Made by a program: the position numbers and the translations under genes. 15,856 nt of DNA from a bacterium UBA3756 (GTDB lineage Bacteria; Bacteroidota; Bacteroidia; Bacteroidales; Bacteroidaceae): contig DFGG01000063.1 in assembly GCA_002371695.1 (NCBI GenBank), positions 1-15,856 of the forward strand, given 5' to 3'. This document shows positions 13,924 through 15,856 of this stretch, one piece after another (position 1 is the stretch's first letter; each line of letters begins with the position of its first letter). Under the pieces are notes generated by a model. It was not told where the DNA came from, did no database searches, and saw nothing but the letters and a program-made list of their open reading frames with translations.

Positions 13924-13931
13924 TACCTTTG
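13924..13931 (+). promoter_or_regulatory. -7 box for the lone antitoxin-like gene
   Basis: TACCTTTG, 28 nt before ATG 13960. The nearest upstream TTG (13909-13911) is only 12 nt away, so the promoter is partial. Confidence 0.5.
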
Positions 13932-13959
13932 TAGCCGAAACGATTCTAACAGCAATATT

Positions 13960-14175
13960 ATGAATGTAGCAATCAACAGCAGCCTCTACCAGCAGGCCTC
14001 CGACTATGCGCAGTCGCAGGGGCTGAACCTCACTGAGGTCATCGAGGCTTTCCTTGTCCGCTTCATCGGAAAATCCAAGGGTAATGAGGCAGATCAGCCG
14101 GTGCCCGACATCGTGCTCAGCCTCCTCGGCGCGGGCGAGCCTGTAGCCGACGACGACTTGAACGCCCGCGAATAG
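13960..14175 (+). CDS. Lone antitoxin-like protein (DUF6364/ribbon-helix-helix type)
   Basis: 71 aa from ATG 13960, placed after the TACCTTTG box; the longer frame from 13909 would start upstream of it. Pattern: a short N-terminal strand (MNVAINSSLYQQASDYAQ), SQGLNLTEVIEAFLVRFI as the helix pair, then a polar linker and a tail with PDIVLSLLGAGEP and an acidic end. This matches small antitoxins of the DUF6364 kind that normally precede a PIN toxin gene. Here no toxin follows: copy 2 of the 394-bp element begins 36 bp after the stop. The antisense frame of the transposase fragment in copy 2 runs into this gene and ends at 14094. Possibly a module whose toxin was lost when the element arrived. 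Family call is by pattern only. Confidence 0.65.
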   Translation: MNVAINSSLYQQASDYAQSQGLNLTEVIEAFLVRFIGKSKGNEADQPVPDIVLSLLGAGEPVADDDLNARE

Positions 14176-14212
14176 TCATGGGGCACCTGGGTATGGGTGC
14201 CTGTTTTCAGAT

Positions 14213-14232
14213 GGGTCAGGGGACTCTGACCC
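14213..14232. repeat. REP-like palindrome, copy 2 left
   Basis: GGGTCAG-GGGACT-CTGACCC, identical to the left palindrome of copy 1. Confidence 0.75.
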
Positions 14233-14477
14233 ACTTTTTCATTGATGCGTTGGATGATTCCATAACTTACCCCAGTGAGTCTGGCGAGTTGACGAACGCC
14301 AAGCCCACGCCTGAGTGCCGACTCAAGGATAGAATTGCGCTCTTTCCGTTGGAATGTCTGAATGGCACAGATATTAGAATCAGAGCATAGTTTTCTGAGC
14401 AAGTCTCTCGCTTCGGAATCATCGATATGGTGAGGTACGGTTTTCTCTTCCTCCTTTTCCAGCGGGTCTTCAAACAT
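14233..14477 (-). pseudogene. RAYT-like C-terminal fragment, second copy
   Basis: Same fragment as in copy 1 with one residue change (HHIDDSEA instead of HHINDSEA). The frame again has no own stop and reads through the left palindrome, here into the antisense of the lone antitoxin-like gene. Confidence 0.5.
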
Positions 14478-14485
14478 TTCCAAGT

Positions 14486-14507
14486 GGGTCAGAGAGTCCC
14501 CTGATCC
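14486..14507. repeat. REP-like palindrome, copy 2 right (inverted)
   Basis: GGGTCAG-AGAGTCCC-CTGATCC, identical to the right palindrome of copy 1. Confidence 0.7.
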
Positions 14508-14571
14508 GGACGTATATATAGCAATGGGATGTACCAAACTCAAAATATTGATATAATTCTTGGCAAAAGCA

Positions 14572-14601
14572 TTGTCGATTCGGAAAAATATCGTAACTTT
14601 G
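14572..14601 (+). promoter_or_regulatory. Consensus promoter at the right edge of copy 2
   Basis: TTG 14572-14574, 19 nt, TAACTTTG 14594-14601; predicted transcription start near 14608. It drives the 58-aa/GNAT pair, whose first ATG is at 14642. Confidence 0.8.
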
Positions 14602-14628
14602 CAGCGAAGATATTGTATAATAACGATT

Positions 14629-14635
14629 AGGAGGT
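14629..14635 (+). promoter_or_regulatory. Canonical Shine-Dalgarno site
   Basis: AGGAGGT six nt before ATG 14642. A full Shine-Dalgarno match is unusual in Bacteroidetes and absent from the other genes here. It supports this start and hints that the module came from another phylum. Confidence 0.75.
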
Positions 14636-14641
14636 AGAGTT

Positions 14642-14818
14642 ATGTTAGGAGTTAATTCACCAAGAGAACGGATTACACCTGAGTTTTCGAAAGAAATTCG
14701 GGCATCTCTCCGTCGAGCTATGACAGGCCAGTTAAATGAGAAAGAGAAAGCAGCTCGGCAAAGGTTAAAGGATAGCGAGAAATATTGGTCAATGGAATGG
14801 AAGGGACTGCATTTTTAG
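14642..14818 (+). CDS. 58-aa putative antitoxin of the GNAT module
   Basis: MLGVNSPRERITPEFSKEIR..., with a basic helical middle (ASLRRAMTGQLNEKEKAARQ) and an aromatic tail (KYWSMEWKGLHF). The start is fixed by a strong Shine-Dalgarno site. Its stop lies 22 bp inside the following GNAT gene, so the two are translationally coupled. Such overlap with a GNAT gene is the layout of GNAT toxin-antitoxin pairs, but the protein lacks an obvious ribbon-helix-helix of the DUF1778 antitoxins known for TacT-type toxins. It may bind the GNAT through the aromatic tail. Family unknown to me. Confidence 0.7.
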   Translation: MLGVNSPRERITPEFSKEIRASLRRAMTGQLNEKEKAARQRLKDSEKYWSMEWKGLHF

Positions 14819-15399
14819 GAAAACTTGTTTCATATCCACTGTCAGATTTTCAGTGCCTTCAGACATTCACCTCTGGTGTTGAGTCAATGGACAAATTCAT
14901 CAGAGGTGATTTCCGATTAAGCGTTGAGAATCACTATTGTCAGGCGTATGCTGTAAAATTAGAAGAAGAGATTGTGGCAATCTTTGCCCTTAGTTTCGAC
15001 TCTCTCGATTTGGACTCTGACGATAAGGAGGAACTTCAGTCTGGTTTTTCATCAACAGCATCACCAGAGATTGGCTTTGATTATCAGGAAACCTTTTACG
15101 CGAAGCCTCGATACCCAGCAATGGATATTGCCTACCTTGCCATTGAGGAAAAATGGAGAGGTAAGCATATTGGCGATTTTCTGATAAAGCAGATAGCAGA
15201 CCTGGCAAGAAGGCAGACATTGGCAGGCTGTCAGTTCCTTACGGTAGAAGCACTTGCGACAAAAGAATATAGTGCTGTGGGATTTTACGAACGCTGTGGC
15301 TTTGCCCCTAATGAGGTGAAGAAGCCCTATAAAGACACGCTTCGTATGTATATGACGCTGTACTCCAAAGATGAAGTGTTTGATGATTATAACCCATAA
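14797..15399 (+). CDS. GNAT-family N-acetyltransferase, possible toxin
   Basis: 200 aa from ATG 14797, which overlaps the upstream gene; an in-frame TTG at 14785 is less likely. GNAT motif A is visible: MDIAYLAIEEKWRGKHIGDFLIKQIADLARRQ (about 110-140), where RGKHIG is the acetyl-CoA pyrophosphate loop. It is followed by TVEALATKEYSAVGFYERCGF, typical of motif B. The start SYPLSDFQCLQTFTSGVESMDKFIRGD resembles GNATs in which a 'F.CG...LD.FL' N-terminus occurs, including TacT-type toxins that acetylate aminoacyl-tRNA. Both genes of the pair look visibly more A+T-rich than the sugar-enzyme genes, suggesting transfer. Expressed from the promoter in copy 2. Toxin function is inferred from layout; a metabolic or resistance acetyltransferase remains possible. 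Confidence 0.8.
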   Translation: MEGTAFLGKLVSYPLSDFQCLQTFTSGVESMDKFIRGDFRLSVENHYCQAYAVKLEEEIVAIFALSFDSLDLDSDDKEELQSGFSSTASPEIGFDYQETFYAKPRYPAMDIAYLAIEEKWRGKHIGDFLIKQIADLARRQTLAGCQFLTVEALATKEYSAVGFYERCGFAPNEVKKPYKDTLRMYMTLYSKDEVFDDYNP

Positions 15400-15445
15400 C
15401 AAGATACTCTAAGCATCAATGCAGACAACGTGTGTGACATATGTT

Positions 15446-15468
15446 GGGTCAGGGGACGGTTCTGACCC
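15446..15468. repeat. Solitary REP-like palindrome
   Basis: GGGTCAG-GGGACGGTT-CTGACCC: the same 7-bp stem as in the 394-bp elements with a different loop, 46 bp after the GNAT stop. With copy 2 it brackets the GNAT module. Confidence 0.7.
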
Positions 15469-15565
15469 CATGTGTCGACGAACACCACCCGAAGCCAAGA
15501 CGGCGCAAGTGGTTGACGTGACACTATGCGCGCGCGTAATAGTAGGGAAACGCTGAAACATCCCG

Positions 15566-15616
15566 CACCTCTTACACCTCCCACACCCAGCCTGGGTGTG
15601 GGAGGTGTAAGAGGTG
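15566..15616. repeat. Perfect 51-bp palindrome
   Basis: Arms 15566-15590 and 15592-15616 are perfect 25-bp complements around a single C. It contains ACACCTCCC.CACC, related to the hairpin at 3894-3956. It could be a bidirectional terminator of the GNAT module or a dispersed palindromic repeat; a G-rich, not T-rich, tract follows (GAGAGTAAAAAAGG). Confidence 0.85.
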
Positions 15617-15655
15617 AGAGTAAAAAAGGACATATAACAACTATAACGTAAGAAC

Positions 15656-15856
15656 ATGAAGCTGAAAACCATTCTAATCATACTGGAGCAGGTAGTGAAC
15701 AGCATACTGCACCTCATCAAGTCATCCGACAAACCGAGGCAGGAGACAGGCGAAAACCTGCGTAATCCGAAAGAGAAGCAGCGGATCGTTGAGGGAGTTC
15801 GCAGATTTTTCGACGAAAACTATGAACTGCGCTACAACGTGATGAAACAGTCGGAG
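15656..15856 (+). CDS. 5' part of an unidentified gene, weakly VapE/VirE-like
   Basis: Open from ATG 15656 to the window end (67 codons, no stop). A hydrophobic/amphipathic start (MKLKTILIILEQVVNSILHL) is followed by a polar linker and then KQRIVEGVRRFFDENYELRYNVMKQSE. The last part resembles the segment with 'F...YE.RYN...' at the start of the VapE/VirE-type helicase-primase region of Bacteroidales mobile elements, but too little is present to be sure. An A-rich stretch precedes the ATG. Confidence 0.5.
   Translation, partial: MKLKTILIILEQVVNSILHLIKSSDKPRQETGENLRNPKEKQRIVEGVRRFFDENYELRYNVMKQSE

Larger units (their letters stand above)
14212..14605 (+). mobile_element. 394-bp palindrome-bearing element, copy 2
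   Basis: Same as 9880-10273 with one substitution (C at 14423), which changes Asn to Asp in the fragment frame. Same orientation, 4332 bp away. The junctions are clean: left flank CAGA against GCG in copy 1, right flank GAAG against TGAA. It separates the lone antitoxin-like gene from the GNAT module. Confidence 0.8.

Noticed and set aside
9721..15616. CRISPR array
   Set aside because: The repeats are palindromic, few, unevenly spaced and without unique spacers of constant length; no cas gene is present.
1..15856. tRNA or rRNA genes
   Set aside because: No cloverleaf with a TTCRA-type arm or conserved rRNA stretch was recognised on either strand by eye.

Overview
The window looks like a chromosomal segment of a gut- or rumen-type Bacteroidales bacterium, most likely Prevotella or a close relative. 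The evidence is Bacteroidetes-type promoters (TTG about 19 nt before TAnnTTTG), start codons mostly without Shine-Dalgarno sites, a fimbrillin-type lipoprotein with an acidic Bacteroidetes surface-export signal after its lipobox cysteine, secreted pectin-type glycoside hydrolases, and the short C-terminal 'YNLRGQRV...GKK' tail common in secreted Prevotella proteins. No homology search was run; family names come from motifs visible in the translations.

Left third (1-7132), carbohydrate degradation: the 3' end of a secreted multidomain protein with two tandem beta-rich repeats, a GH43 endo-arabinanase-like enzyme, a GH105 unsaturated rhamnogalacturonyl hydrolase-like enzyme, and, convergent with these, a GH2 enzyme with an N-x-K motif pointing to beta-glucuronidase. 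Together they suit cutting of pectic arabinan and rhamnogalacturonan. No SusC/SusD pair or regulator lies in the window. Strong hairpins separate the first three genes.

Middle (7133-9879): two back-to-back TATCTTTG promoters, a small antitoxin-like gene, a gene-poor GC-rich stretch with a 23-bp hairpin, a 43-aa peptide gene, and a fimbrillin-like lipoprotein ending in Gly/Cys-rich repeats.

Right part (9880-15640), a mobile and toxin-antitoxin mosaic: a 394-bp element occurs twice in direct orientation (9880-10273 and 14212-14605), 4332 bp apart, differing at one base. Each copy has REP-like palindromes (GGGTCAG...CTGACCC) at the left end and inside the right part, a fragment resembling the C-terminal DNA-binding domain of a REP-associated transposase, and a consensus outward promoter at its right edge. 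Each promoter feeds a different small toxin-antitoxin-like pair: a 53-aa protein plus PIN-domain toxin after copy 1, and a 58-aa protein plus GNAT acetyltransferase after copy 2. Between the copies lie two IS110-family transposases in the same orientation. Each is preceded by a structured non-coding leader with its own TACCTTTG box, and these are good bridge-RNA candidates. A lone antitoxin-like gene sits directly before copy 2. A further REP-like palindrome and a perfect 51-bp palindrome follow the GNAT gene. The window ends in the start of an unidentified gene that weakly resembles VapE/VirE-type proteins.

Most notable: the duplicated palindrome-promoter cassette in front of two unrelated toxin-antitoxin modules, and the two predicted IS110 guide RNAs.
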